Shown here in pieces: positions 33,118 through 41,817 of a DNA stretch of 64,000 nucleotides; positions within the stretch are counted from its first letter, which is position 1, and every line of letters starts with the position of its first letter. The position numbers and the translations under genes are program-made. The notes under the pieces were generated by a model. The model was given only the letters and a program-made list of their open reading frames with translations. It searched no databases and was not told where the DNA came from. The stretch is from Spirosoma sp. GTDB lineage: Bacteria > Bacteroidota > Bacteroidia > Cytophagales > Spirosomataceae. Location: contig NZ_JAPLET010000010.1 of NCBI RefSeq assembly GCF_026391055.1, positions 326,620-390,619 of the forward strand. Reading direction: 5' to 3'.

Positions 33118-33126
33118 CGCAGGCAA

Positions 33127-34323
33127 TTATTTTTTCCGCCCAATAACCGGGCAGCGTTTAAACGGCTTTGTTTCGTCGAATAGCTTGCGGTAGGTGACGT
33201 GTGTCTTCACAATTTTTGAGCCCAGCTGACTCACAAACCGCACCATAATTGGGTTGAAGTCGCCCACCCAGTTCATTTCCAGTTCCGTGTATTGAAAGTT
33301 GGGGTTATTGTCGGCTTCGTGCGGCATTCGTAAGGCAATAGCCGCTTCCACACCTTTTCCCTGATGCTCAGGCGCTACACCGAACACCACGCCAAACGCT
33401 TTCCGGTTGGTCTTCAACAGCATATGCCACAGGAACTTCAGCTTACCAACCAAATCCAGCTTACCGTTCACATGCTTAAATACTTGGTTTAGCTCGGGCA
33501 GGCAAACGAAGAAGGCAACCGGTTCGTCCTGATAATAAGCGAAGTAGATGATTTTCTCGTCGATAACTGGTTTCAACTTCTGCATAAGCAGCTGCGCCTG
33601 TGCCGCCGACATTTCCTTTACGCCACTATGTCCGCCCCAGGCCGCGTTATAAATATGCCGAAACTGCTCGGCTGCGGCTGGTAACTGCTTTTTGTCGATG
33701 GTTCGGAACGTATAGTCCGGATTCTGATAAATGCGCTGAGCCCGGTCTTTCACTGCCTGCGACATATCCACCAGTTTCGACCAGGTGGTTGGAATCCCAA
33801 ACGTGTATTGCTTGAAATAATCCTTGAACCCGTAGTTTTCGAAGAGTGGAATGTAATACAGCTTGGTGTATGGCATGCAGTAATTAGGCTCCCGGTCAAA
33901 GCCGTCTACCAGCAACCCCCACCAGCGGTCGCGGTCGCCGAAGTTGATGGGGCCATCCATCGCTTCCATTCCCCGACTCTGCAACCAGGCTTTGCCCGCA
34001 TCGAACAGCGCAAAAGCCGCAGCTTGGTCGTCTATGCACTCGAAGAAACCCAATCCGCCCGTGGGCTGGTCGTTGTCGAGGTTAGCGATTTCACGATCAA
34101 CAAAAGCCGCCACACGGCCAATAGTTTCACCTTTATCGTTCAGCAACAGAAACCGGACGCATTCGCCGTGTTCGAAACGCTTGTTACGACCCGGATCGAA
34201 TACTTCTTCGACGTCAGCATCCAGCGGCCTGATCCAGCATGAATCGGTCCGATAGAGACGTACGGGAAACTGAATAAATTCTTTCTTGTATTGGGCGTTT
34301 TCGCCTACCTCAACTACCTGCAT
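33127..34323 (-). CDS. GNAT-like conserved hypothetical protein
   Basis: The 398-residue protein opens MQVVEVGENAQYKKEFIQFP and continues RLYRTDSCWIRPLDADVEEV. It has a C-terminal GNAT-like half (FGVAPEHQGKGVEAAIALRM, then YTELEMNWVGDFNPIM) with the Gln-x-x-Gly-x-Gly type acetyl-CoA loop. Related proteins are common in Bacteroidota without a known role. The start at 34323 is preferred over 34344 because the extra seven residues look non-coding. It may be translated near the PfkB gene, 93 bases further on. Confidence 0.7.
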   Translation of the reverse strand: MQVVEVGENAQYKKEFIQFPVRLYRTDSCWIRPLDADVEEVFDPGRNKRFEHGECVRFLLLNDKGETIGRVAAFVDREIANLDNDQPTGGLGFFECIDDQAAAFALFDAGKAWLQSRGMEAMDGPINFGDRDRWWGLLVDGFDREPNYCMPYTKLYYIPLFENYGFKDYFKQYTFGIPTTWSKLVDMSQAVKDRAQRIYQNPDYTFRTIDKKQLPAAAEQFRHIYNAAWGGHSGVKEMSAAQAQLLMQKLKPVIDEKIIYFAYYQDEPVAFFVCLPELNQVFKHVNGKLDLVGKLKFLWHMLLKTNRKAFGVVFGVAPEHQGKGVEAAIALRMPHEADNNPNFQYTELEMNWVGDFNPIMVRFVSQLGSKIVKTHVTYRKLFDETKPFKRCPVIGRKK

Positions 34324-34476
34324 TACAGAACCGGAGCCGGTCAATTTTCAAAATGAAATGCGAATATAGCCAAAAGCATCCGGGCTACCGTTTTCCGCCG
34401 AACAATCCCTAACTTTGGGTGCCTGTTTTTGACCCGGCCACCGCCGAACAAAACCAGTAGTATGACCTAACATCGA

Positions 34477-35976
34477 ATGCAACCACTTCAGTTATACAAT
34501 ACGCTTTCCCGCAAAAAAGAACCGTTCGTAGCGCTCAATGCGCCTTATGTAGGTATGTATGTTTGCGGCCCCACGGTATACAACTACGTTCACCTGGGCA
34601 ATGTCCGCACCTTTCTGACCTTCGATACACTGTATCGGTATCTGACGTTCATCGGCTATAAAGTCCGCTATGTCCGCAACCTGACCGATGTAGGCCACCT
34701 CGTGGGCGATGGTGATGATGGTGAAGATAAAATTGGCCGCATGGCCAAGCTCGAAAAAGTAGAACCGATGGAAATTGTTCAACGGTTCACCAACGACTTC
34801 CATACGGTGATGGCGCAGTTCAACACCTTCCCGCCAAGCATCGAACCAACGGCCACCGGCCATATGGTTGAGCAGATCGAAGCGGTGCAGGCCTTACTTG
34901 CCAACGGGCTGGCTTACGAGTCTAACGGCTCAGTTTATTTTGACATTGACACCTACAACAAGCGGGGCGGCAATTACGGAAAACTATCAGGCCGTATTCT
35001 GGATGATCTGCTAAACGAAACCCGCGAGTTGGACGGCCAGTCCGAGAAACGGAGTCCGCTTGATTTTGCCATCTGGAAACGGGCCGCTCCCGAACACCTC
35101 ATGCGCTGGAATTCGCCCTGGGGCGAAGGCTTTCCGGGCTGGCACCTGGAATGTACCTGCATGAGTACCAAATACTTAGGCAAGCAATTTGACATTCACG
35201 GTGGCGGCATGGACCTTAAGTTCCCGCACCACGAATGCGAAATTGCGCAGGGCGACGGCTTAACCGGTGTCGATCCGGTTCGGTACTGGATGCACTCGAA
35301 CATGCTAACGGTAAACGGGCAGAAAATGTCGAAGTCGCTGGGTAACTCCTTCCTGCCTGCCGAGCTTTTTGCTGGTAGCCACCCCCTGCTCGACCAGCCT
35401 TACAGTCCCATGACGGTGCGTTTCTTCATGCTCCAATCGCACTACCGAAGCACCCTCGACTTCTCGAACGACGCGCTGAAAGCCGCTCAAAAAGGCTATC
35501 GGCGGTTAGCAAATGGCCTGCGGGTCATCAAAACGCTGTCGTACCCGTCGGATGCAGAAGCAGAAAACGGCGTGGCTGTTGACGAGGCTAAACAGAAAGA
35601 GATTCAGAAGGCTGTTCAACAGTTTTACGATGCGATGAACGACGACCTGAATACAGCCGTAGCCATTGCCCAGTTATTTACGCTGTTGAAGTATGTGAAT
35701 ATGCTGTATTTGAACCAGCTCCAGGCGGCTGTTCTTGGCGAAGAAACAGTCAATCTTCTAAAAGAGTCGTTTGTAACTTTCATGCAGGATGTGCTCGGTT
35801 TGCTTGAAGAAGGAGCTACCAATCAACCTGTTCTGGAAGGGCTGTTAACACTTTATAAAGAGTACAAAGAGCAGCGTCAATACGACAAGGTGGATCAGAT
35901 TCGTTCGTACTTTAAAGCACAGGGACTGGCTATCAAAGACATGAAACACCAGATTGACTGGGCGTACGAAGAATAA
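34477..35976 (+). CDS. cysS: Cysteinyl-tRNA synthetase
   Basis: The 499-residue class I synthetase charges tRNA-Cys. HLGNVRTF near residue 41 is the HIGH-like motif, KMSKSLGNS near 285 is KMSKS, and the zinc ligands are in VCGPTVY, LECTCMS and HHECEIAQ. The anticodon-binding domain is C-terminal. Length and start are normal. The gene is divergent from the GNAT-like gene. Confidence 0.97.
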   Translation: MQPLQLYNTLSRKKEPFVALNAPYVGMYVCGPTVYNYVHLGNVRTFLTFDTLYRYLTFIGYKVRYVRNLTDVGHLVGDGDDGEDKIGRMAKLEKVEPMEIVQRFTNDFHTVMAQFNTFPPSIEPTATGHMVEQIEAVQALLANGLAYESNGSVYFDIDTYNKRGGNYGKLSGRILDDLLNETRELDGQSEKRSPLDFAIWKRAAPEHLMRWNSPWGEGFPGWHLECTCMSTKYLGKQFDIHGGGMDLKFPHHECEIAQGDGLTGVDPVRYWMHSNMLTVNGQKMSKSLGNSFLPAELFAGSHPLLDQPYSPMTVRFFMLQSHYRSTLDFSNDALKAAQKGYRRLANGLRVIKTLSYPSDAEAENGVAVDEAKQKEIQKAVQQFYDAMNDDLNTAVAIAQLFTLLKYVNMLYLNQLQAAVLGEETVNLLKESFVTFMQDVLGLLEEGATNQPVLEGLLTLYKEYKEQRQYDKVDQIRSYFKAQGLAIKDMKHQIDWAYEE

Positions 35977-35983
35977 TGTCCGG

Positions 35984-36018
35984 GGCAGGCCGCTATGGCG
36001 GACCGTTCCAGCCTGACC
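35984..36018 (+). repeat. REP-like repeat, copy 2
   Basis: It contains AGGCCGCTATGGCGGACCGT and matches the reverse complement of 33084-33117 at 28 of 35 positions. It lies directly after the cysS stop, and the mini-hairpin follows at 36035. Confidence 0.55.
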
Positions 36019-36034
36019 TACCTAAAAAAAATGA

Positions 36035-36060
36035 CGGGCTAATCTGGAGATTGGCCCAGA
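36035..36060. repeat. GGGCTAATCT...AGATTGGCCC mini-hairpin
   Basis: GGGCTAATCT pairs with AGATTGGCCC around GG. It is the second member of the family also seen at 33048 and 50035. Here REP-like repeat and hairpin stand in the same order as around 33.1 kb. Confidence 0.55.
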
Positions 36061-36069
36061 CCCACAAGA

Positions 36070-37101
36070 ATGACCAAATCATCTTTAATTCTCGTTCCGG
36101 CCCTGTTACTCCTGACGGCCGGTGCCTGCCGAACCAAGCAGTCGCAAACCGACGCTACACAGACTACAGAGCAATCTGCCACAGTCTCCGCGCCAGCTTT
36201 CAATGCTGATTCAGCTTACGCTTACGTAGATCAGCAGGTAAAGTTTGGGCCACGCGTGCCCAATACGCCCGCACACGTTCAGACGGGCAACTACCTGGCC
36301 GATAAGCTAAGGCAGTTTGGCTGTGAGGTGACGGAACAAACGTTTGTGGCCACGACCTGGGATGGCAAAAAGCTGAATGCCCGCAATATTATTGGAGCTA
36401 TCAACCCCAAAGCAACAAAGCGGATTGTGCTGGCCTCACACTGGGATTCGCGCCCTCATGCTGACGCCGATTTAGATAAAGCGGATCAGAATAAACCTGT
36501 TACGGCTGCCAACGACGGAGCCAGTGGTGTTGGCGTTTTGCTGGAGCTGGCGCGTACCATCCAACAAAGCCAGCAAAAGCCTTCCGTTGGTATTGACATT
36601 ATTTTCTTCGATGCCGAAGACTGGGGTAACGGAGAAAAGGCCGCCGGCGACTTTGAAAAGGAAAGCGGTAATCAGTACGATTACATCGGTTTCTGCCTGG
36701 GTTCACGACATTGGGCGAAAAACCTGCATAAACCAGGCTACTCTGCTTATTACGGCATCTTGCTGGACATGGTTGGCGCCAAAGGTGCTACGTTTGCCAA
36801 AGAAGGGCTCTCCATGCAGTTTGCGCCAACGGTGGTCAATAATGTTTGGCAAACAGCCAGCCGGGCGGGTTACAGTCAATATTTTATCGACACACCCGGC
36901 GGTCAAATCACTGACGACCACGTGGCACCGAACACCATCGCCAAGATTCCGATGATCGACATCATTCATACAAACATTGGCACAGGAGGCTTCTTTCCGG
37001 CCTGGCACACCGCTGAAGATAACATGAGCAATATTGACCGAGGCACGTTAAAAGCCGTTGGGCAAACGCTGCTACAGGTACTTTACAACGAGCAACAATA
37101 A
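36070..37101 (+). CDS. M28-family peptidase / glutaminyl cyclase-like lipoprotein
   Basis: The 343-residue protein has a lipoprotein signal (LLLLTAGAC, Cys at about 20), a low-complexity Thr/Gln/Ser linker, then a metallo-aminopeptidase fold. Metal ligands appear in ASHWDSRPHAD, ANDGASG, FFDAEDWG, LLDMVG and WHTAEDN. The combination is shared by M28 peptidases and by glutaminyl cyclases, which form N-terminal pyroglutamate; the order and the DWG motif favour the cyclase-like branch (inference). It is anchored in the cell envelope. A terminator follows at 37107. Confidence 0.85.
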   Translation: MTKSSLILVPALLLLTAGACRTKQSQTDATQTTEQSATVSAPAFNADSAYAYVDQQVKFGPRVPNTPAHVQTGNYLADKLRQFGCEVTEQTFVATTWDGKKLNARNIIGAINPKATKRIVLASHWDSRPHADADLDKADQNKPVTAANDGASGVGVLLELARTIQQSQQKPSVGIDIIFFDAEDWGNGEKAAGDFEKESGNQYDYIGFCLGSRHWAKNLHKPGYSAYYGILLDMVGAKGATFAKEGLSMQFAPTVVNNVWQTASRAGYSQYFIDTPGGQITDDHVAPNTIAKIPMIDIIHTNIGTGGFFPAWHTAEDNMSNIDRGTLKAVGQTLLQVLYNEQQ

Positions 37102-37106
37102 CAACG

Positions 37107-37132
37107 AAAGGCACCGCTCAGACGGTGCCTTT
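37107..37132 (+). terminator. Terminator after the M28-type gene
   Basis: AAAGGCACCG pairs with CGGTGCCTTT around a six-base loop. The stem is GC-rich and ends in T residues. Confidence 0.75.
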
Positions 37133-37153
37133 CTGCTAAGCCATCAATACACT

Positions 37154-37534
37154 ATGAAGTTCTTTTACGCAGCTTTCGCTGTTATGCTGGTAAGTGGGTG
37201 CAGTTCTACCCCCGACCAGTTTGGTAAACTTGATATAAAAAAGTGGCGGGGCGACCGGGGCGGTTGCTACGGCATCCGGGCTACACTTGAGCCAGACTTT
37301 AGAGCCGAAATTCAGAACCTGAAAGGAAAGTCGGCCAACGAAATCGGCGAACTCCTCGGCCGACCGGACGTGAACCAAATCGCCGACCGAAACCAAAAGT
37401 TTTACATTTACTTCCTCGAAAAAGGTCCTCAGTGCGATCAGGCAGGCACCAAATCGACCAGCCGGTCGGTGGCCATTCGAATGAGCGCCATTGGTCTGGC
37501 CACGGAAGTTACGTTCCAGAACGGTATTCCGTGA
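37154..37534 (+). CDS. Small lipoprotein of unknown function
   Basis: The 126-residue protein has a signal FFYAAFAVMLVSGC (lipobox VSGC, Cys near 16). The rest is soluble, with DIKKWRGDRGGCYGIR, then a LKGKSANEIGELLGRPDVNQI segment that resembles the SmpA/OmlA-like fold seen in outer-membrane lipoproteins (weak). The start at 37154 follows the signal; the open frame extends further up. It lies downstream of the M28-type gene and 75 bases before the nadD end on the other strand. Confidence 0.75.
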   Translation: MKFFYAAFAVMLVSGCSSTPDQFGKLDIKKWRGDRGGCYGIRATLEPDFRAEIQNLKGKSANEIGELLGRPDVNQIADRNQKFYIYFLEKGPQCDQAGTKSTSRSVAIRMSAIGLATEVTFQNGIP

Positions 37535-37614
37535 AATGTACCCACGGGTTTTAACCCGTGATTAAACAAAGAATACGTAATCCTATAACACGGGTTAAAA
37601 CCCATGGGTACATT
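37535..37614. terminator. 26-base inverted repeat between convergent genes
   Basis: Bases 37535-37560 and 37589-37614 are reverse complements except at one position (core CGGGTTTTAACCCGTG). The left arm is itself self-complementary. It separates the lipoprotein gene and nadD. Confidence 0.7.
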
Positions 37615-38185
37615 ACACATAAAATTTCTTCCGTTCAATCATTTCCTCTACCACGTCCGGCACCATGTAACGAATGGACCGGTTGGCACGGATGCTATCG
37701 CGAATAAACGTAGCAGATATATCTAAAAGGGGAGCTTCGACGAGCCGGACGTTCGGGTGGACCTTGAATTTACTCTCTTTGCTTCTGGGCCTTGGATAAA
37801 CGTATAATCCGTAATATTCCAGAATCTTATCGTAGTTCTTCCAATTGGAAAACTGCTCCAGATTGTCTTCGCCCATTATAAGCCGGAACGTGTGTTGTGG
37901 GTATTTCTCGGTAAGGCGGGCCAGTGTATCGATGGTGTAGCTAGGCTTGGGCATCGAAAACTCAATGTTCGTTGCTTTCAGGCGGCTGTTATCGGCAATG
38001 GCCCGTTCAACCATATCGAGCCGGTCGAACTCGTGCAACAGGCTTTTCGTCTTCTTAAATGGATTCTGGGGCGACACCACAAACCACACCTGCTCGAGGT
38101 CTGTTGTAGTGGCCATGGTATTGGCTATAATCAGATGCCCAATATGAATCGGGTTGAAAGAGCCGAAGAATAAACCAATTTTCAT
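37613..38185 (-). CDS. nadD: Nicotinate-nucleotide adenylyltransferase
   Basis: The 190-residue enzyme makes nicotinate adenine dinucleotide from NaMN and ATP in NAD synthesis. GSFNPIHIGH near 8-17 is the GxFxPxHxGH nucleotidyltransferase motif; the C-terminal part with ISATFIRDSIRANRSIRYMV fits SxTxIR. The start at 38185 gives MKIGLFFGSFNP; an upstream frame lies in a repeat. It follows gmk in the same direction, as in many Bacteroidota. Confidence 0.95.
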   Translation of the reverse strand: MKIGLFFGSFNPIHIGHLIIANTMATTTDLEQVWFVVSPQNPFKKTKSLLHEFDRLDMVERAIADNSRLKATNIEFSMPKPSYTIDTLARLTEKYPQHTFRLIMGEDNLEQFSNWKNYDKILEYYGLYVYPRPRSKESKFKVHPNVRLVEAPLLDISATFIRDSIRANRSIRYMVPDVVEEMIERKKFYV

Positions 38186-38193
38186 AGGAGTGA

Positions 38194-38276
38194 GGAGTTG
38201 GGAGTGAGGAGTGAGAATGGCTGACACGAAGCATAAGGAGTTGCGTCAGCCATTCTCACTCCCCGCTCCCAACTCC
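38194..38276. repeat. 32-bp inverted repeat between gmk and nadD
   Basis: Bases 38194-38225 and 38245-38276 are reverse complements at 30 of 32 positions (core GTGAGAATGGCTGAC). The left arm also repeats GGAGTGAGGAGT-type words. It lies just upstream of the nadD start and could end the gmk transcript or control nadD. Confidence 0.65.
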
Positions 38277-38284
38277 TAATACTG

Positions 38285-38884
38285 TTAAATAATATTCCCC
38301 TTCACGGGCACTTTGTTCCCTCTCACGAAATCATCGACCAGCTTCTGGGCTTTTTGGAGCGATGTTTCCAAGTCGTCGTTTACCAGAATTACATCGAAGC
38401 GGTCTTGAAAGCTCATTTCGAAGTGAACTTTAAATAGCCGTTTAGACAGGCTTTCTTCTGTTTCGGAGCCGCGGCCAATCAGGCGTTGACGCAGGGTTTC
38501 TTCGTCGGGCACTTTGACGAAAACGGCCAGTGCTTTGTCCCCATAGTATTCCTTTAGTTTCAGTCCTCCCTGTACATCCACATCGAACAATACATGTTTA
38601 CCGCTCTTCCAGAGCCGTTCGATCTCTGACTTAAGGGTTCCGTAGAACGCGCCTACATAGACTTCTTCCCACTCAACAAATTCGTCGTTATCTATTCGCT
38701 GCTTAAATTCTTCTGGTGTTAGGAAGTAATAATCCTTGCCATTCTCTTCGGCACGGCCCCGACGGTCGCGGGTGCAGGCTGAAATGGAAAAGCCGAGATT
38801 GTTGTTCTCGGCCAGCAAATGCTTGACAATGGTAGTTTTGCCCGAACCGGAAGGGGCAGAAAAGATGATTAGTTTACCGTCCAC
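38285..38884 (-). CDS. gmk: Guanylate kinase
   Basis: The 199-residue enzyme phosphorylates GMP to [14 protein letters not shown] near residues 9-19 is the P-loop; [19 protein letters not shown] and [10 protein letters not shown] match the GMP-binding region. The length is normal. It is upstream of nadD in the same direction. Confidence 0.95.
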   Translation of the reverse strand: MDGKLIIFSAPSGSGKTTIVKHLLAENNNLGFSISACTRDRRGRAEENGKDYYFLTPEEFKQRIDNDEFVEWEEVYVGAFYGTLKSEIERLWKSGKHVLFDVDVQGGLKLKEYYGDKALAVFVKVPDEETLRQRLIGRGSETEESLSKRLFKVHFEMSFQDRFDVILVNDDLETSLQKAQKLVDDFVRGNKVPVKGNII

Positions 38885-38917
38885 GGCAGGTTATCAATTG
38901 GGTGAATCTATAATAAA

Positions 38918-38967
38918 ATTGGGGTAATCAAGGTTAGCTTTGACAGCATCGCCCTAATTACCCCAAT
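38918..38967. repeat. 11-bp inverted repeat before gmk
   Basis: ATTGGGGTAAT (38918-38928) and ATTACCCCAAT (38957-38967) are exact reverse complements between the anti-sigma gene end and gmk. It could be a terminator for the first. Confidence 0.55.
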
Positions 38968-38983
38968 CAAATCTCTTCAGGAA

Positions 38984-39277
38984 TTAGCTAAACGTCAGGA
39001 TCTTGGATTTGATCGTTGCCACTAACTGTTCAGGGCAGCACTTCTTCTCCATTCGCTTCGTTAATAACTCTTTTACCTCTTGTTCGAGGTGATACATTTG
39101 GATACACGGTTGACAGGATACCAGATTAGCTTTTAACCGGGCGAGTTGCTGATCTGTAGCCTCTCCATCCAGAATCAACTGAATCATCTTCAAGCAGTCG
39201 ACCTGATGGTCGCAATGTTCTTTCATCTGTGGCTTGGAATCTGATGAAGAAGATGATAGTGACGACGACGTTTGCAT
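38984..39277 (-). CDS. Probable anti-sigma factor
   Basis: The 97-residue protein has a Ser-rich start and cysteine pairs in HCDHQVDCLKMI and SCQPCIQMY, matching the zinc anti-sigma (ZAS/zf-HC2) pattern: C...C near 20-27 and CxxC near 54-57. The usual His before the CxxC is not obvious (ANLVSC). The C-terminus holds another CC. It lies 80 bases downstream of the ECF sigma gene in the same direction, the common order. It would release the sigma factor on a redox or zinc signal (inference). Confidence 0.7.
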   Translation of the reverse strand: MQTSSSLSSSSSDSKPQMKEHCDHQVDCLKMIQLILDGEATDQQLARLKANLVSCQPCIQMYHLEQEVKELLTKRMEKKCCPEQLVATIKSKILTFS

Positions 39278-39357
39278 TGGAAAAATTTTATTTATTCCAA
39301 GAATAATAATACGTTAAGTTATTAGCAGAACCAAAATAGAGTTATAAAAAGTTCGGT

Positions 39358-40098
39358 TTATTCTTCACTTTCTTCATTATAACCCATTGATGATGCGTAA
39401 TCACGCAATTTTTCTTTCAACAGGTTACGAGCTCTATGCAGGCGGGACCGTACGGTTCCTATTGGTATATCCAAAATTTTGGCCATCTCCTCGTACGTAA
39501 ATCCTTCGATGTCGCAGAGAATAATGACTGTCCGAAAATCAACAGGCAACGAGTTCAGTGCCGTGGCTACTTCATCGCCGATCAAGTCAGAAACGGACTC
39601 GGCCCGGAGGTCGACCGTGTGTTCGGATTCAGCGTCTTCAGAGTTATAGGTCGTTTCGACGTCCTGATAATCTACCTTAGCTGGCTCTTTACTTTTCTTC
39701 CGGTAATCGTTAATGAAGCTGTTCTTCAGTATTCGAAACAGCCATGCTTTTGCGTTAGTTCCTTGCTCAAATGACGAAATAAACCTGAATGCTTTCAGAT
39801 AGGTATCCTGCACCAGATCATTGGCGTCGTCCTCATCGGTGGTCAGTCGAAAGGCAAAATTGTACATGGAGTCAATGTGGGGCATGAACTCCTTATTGAA
39901 AACCTGATATTTCTGCTCGTCGGTATAACGGCGAGCGGGTGTATCAGCCGATGGCTGATCGACGGGACCCCCGTCTGGTAATAAATGGTCTGGTCCGGAC
40001 GGGCCGCCGTGGTCCGGCATTCCGTGATCCGGCATTCCGGTGCGGTCCTGGTCGTCGCGAGTTGGCGTATCTGACATAACTTCGGGTATAGTCGCCAT
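39358..40098 (-). CDS. ECF-type sigma-70 factor with Pro/Asp-rich N-terminus
   Basis: The 246-residue protein has region 2 (FMPHIDSMYNFAFRLT, then DDANDLVQDTYLKAFRF) and region 4 (ALNSLPVDFRTVIILCDIEG, then IPIGTVRSRLHRARNLLKEKL). The first 60 residues are unusual: MPDH and GPxGPDH repeats form a disordered, Pro/Gly/Asp-rich leader. The start is placed at 40098 (MATIPEVMSDTP), with 40077 as an alternative. A likely anti-sigma gene follows. Target promoters cannot be told. Confidence 0.85.
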   Translation of the reverse strand: MATIPEVMSDTPTRDDQDRTGMPDHGMPDHGGPSGPDHLLPDGGPVDQPSADTPARRYTDEQKYQVFNKEFMPHIDSMYNFAFRLTTDEDDANDLVQDTYLKAFRFISSFEQGTNAKAWLFRILKNSFINDYRKKSKEPAKVDYQDVETTYNSEDAESEHTVDLRAESVSDLIGDEVATALNSLPVDFRTVIILCDIEGFTYEEMAKILDIPIGTVRSRLHRARNLLKEKLRDYASSMGYNEESEE

Positions 40099-40282
40099 AA
40101 AAGTAAGAGTAAATTGCCGTTGTACCGTCGGCAGGACCCAACGAATTGAATAATTATGGAAAACCAATCCGCCGAATCGTATCTGAGGTTGACTACAAAA
40201 ATCAATCCTTTGTTCAAAAAAAAGGTTTAAAATCAGGCTAATATGACGATTTGGCAGTGAACGTTTCAACATCTGTCAACGT

Positions 40283-40331
40283 TAAAGCCGGTCAATTGCT
40301 ATCTAGATAAAATAGCAATTGACCGGCTTTA
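40283..40331. terminator. 20-bp perfect hairpin
   Basis: Bases 40283-40302 and 40312-40331 are exact reverse complements (core AAGCCGGTCAATTGC) around nine bases. It separates the 40349 gene from the sigma factor gene. Confidence 0.75.
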
Positions 40332-40348
40332 CCTACTTAACAGGCCGT

Positions 40349-40846
40349 TTAAGCAGTTATTGACTTAAAATAGCGCTTCAGCCACGAATCTGTAGCCCGA
40401 ATCCGCCAGTCTGACAGGAATTCCGCTTTTGTTTTAACCAATGTGTTGAATACCGTCGTGTCGGGTGTCAGGTATCCGTTTGCTACCGCTTCCTTAATAG
40501 CTGGCAGGGCAATGGTCTGTACAGAACCATCAGCAGCCTGCACAGCGGCCGAACGGTCGAAAAAATCAATGCCAAGGTGACGACCTATTTCCTGAATCGT
40601 TCGCATGGATGAATCGATGGAGCAGCCACTTGGCAGGGTATACCCTTCATCGACACCAACCACAACAAAGCGACTCTCAACAACCCGTGCAGCGGCCAGT
40701 AACGGTTGCCCATGTGCCGCCCACTGACTTAGAGCAGGCTGCAAAGCCTGCTCAATCGTTTTCACATCGGCGTCGCTCAACGCACGATTTGCCTGGTAAA
40801 CCCATACACGGGCTGCCTCCGGCAATTTGTCAAAATCAATGTACAT
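40349..40846 (-). CDS. Conserved Bacteroidota protein, often mislabelled ABC transporter ATPase
   Basis: The 165-residue soluble protein opens MYIDFDKLPEAARVWVYQAN and contains RFVVVGVDEGYTLPSGCSID, a Gly-Cys-Ser-Ile-Asp block that could be an active site. It has no Walker or signature motifs, so the common database name is not supported by sequence. Function is unknown. It has its own hairpins on both sides. Confidence 0.75.
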   Translation of the reverse strand: MYIDFDKLPEAARVWVYQANRALSDADVKTIEQALQPALSQWAAHGQPLLAAARVVESRFVVVGVDEGYTLPSGCSIDSSMRTIQEIGRHLGIDFFDRSAAVQAADGSVQTIALPAIKEAVANGYLTPDTTVFNTLVKTKAEFLSDWRIRATDSWLKRYFKSITA

Positions 40847-40854
40847 GGTTACTG

Positions 40855-40956
40855 AATAAATGTAAAATGAATAATGTAAATTGAATAATTGGAGTTGCTT
40901 ACATGGTCAACTAAATGAAATGCTCAGACTCACCCATTTTACATTATTCATTAAAA
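40855..40956. other. Short gap with AT-rich inverted repeat
   Basis: ATGAATAATGTAAA in the left part is mirrored by TTTACATTATTCAT near 40938-40951. It lies after the iron-sulfur gene and probably ends its transcript. Confidence 0.45.
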
Positions 40957-41757
40957 TTATAACCCCTGGCCTTGGGCGATGAGTTCCGAGATGTCGTAGA
41001 CGCGGACGGAATCTTCTTTGTTCTTATTCTTAACACCGTCCGACATCATGGTCATACAGAACGGACACGCCACGGCGATGGTATCGGCACCGGTGCCGAG
41101 TGCTTCTTCAACCCGTTCAACGTTTACATCTTTCTTACCCGGCTCCGGTTCTTTAAAATATTGACCACCGCCTGCGCCACAGCAGAGTCCGTTGGCGCGA
41201 ACGCGCTTCATCTCGACCAGATCTGCATCCAGGGCGGCTAGAACCTCACGGGGCGCTTCGTATATTTTGTTGGCACGGCCCAGGTAGCAGGAGTCATGAA
41301 AGGTAATCCGACGCCCTTTGAACGACTCGCCATCTTTCACCCGCACCCGGCCCTCATTGATCAGTCCCTGTAAGAACTGCGAGTGGTGGATAACTTCGTA
41401 GTTACCGCCCAACTCAGGATATTCGTTTTTAAGCGTATTGAAGCAATGGGGACAGGCCGTTACGATTTTCTTAACGTTATATCCGTTCAGCACCTGAATG
41501 TTGGACATTGCCTGCATTTGAAACAGAAACTCGTTTCCAGCTCGACGGGCCGGATCGCCGGTACAACCTTCTTCCGGCCCCAATACGGCGAATTTAATGC
41601 CTACATGGTTCAGGATACGGACGAAGGCAATGGTTACGCGTTTGTACCGGTCATCAAACGAGCCAGCACAGCCAACCCAAAACAGAATTTCGGGTTCTTC
41701 GCCCGAAGCGGCCATGTCGGCCATAGTTGGTACTTTATATGTCTTTTCAGTCGTCAT
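40957..41757 (-). CDS. Fe-S protein with two CCG domains (HdrB/GlpC type)
   Basis: The 266-residue protein has two cysteine-rich CCG modules: FWVGCAGSFDD, then CPHCFNTLKNEYP, FHDSCYLGRANKIYE, GLCCGAGGG and CPFCMTMM. Such domains bind noncanonical [4Fe-4S] or zinc sites in heterodisulfide reductase, glycolate and lactate oxidase complexes. The partner with two 4Fe-4S clusters and a membrane domain is encoded just upstream (41818). Together they look like a quinone-linked electron-transfer module. The donor is unknown. Confidence 0.85.
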   Translation of the reverse strand: MTTEKTYKVPTMADMAASGEEPEILFWVGCAGSFDDRYKRVTIAFVRILNHVGIKFAVLGPEEGCTGDPARRAGNEFLFQMQAMSNIQVLNGYNVKKIVTACPHCFNTLKNEYPELGGNYEVIHHSQFLQGLINEGRVRVKDGESFKGRRITFHDSCYLGRANKIYEAPREVLAALDADLVEMKRVRANGLCCGAGGGQYFKEPEPGKKDVNVERVEEALGTGADTIAVACPFCMTMMSDGVKNKNKEDSVRVYDISELIAQGQGL

Positions 41758-41817
41758 TATCAGTTGTGTTTGAGCATTCTGTTTAGGATAGACCTGAAAC
41801 CGAATTATTGAAAGACG

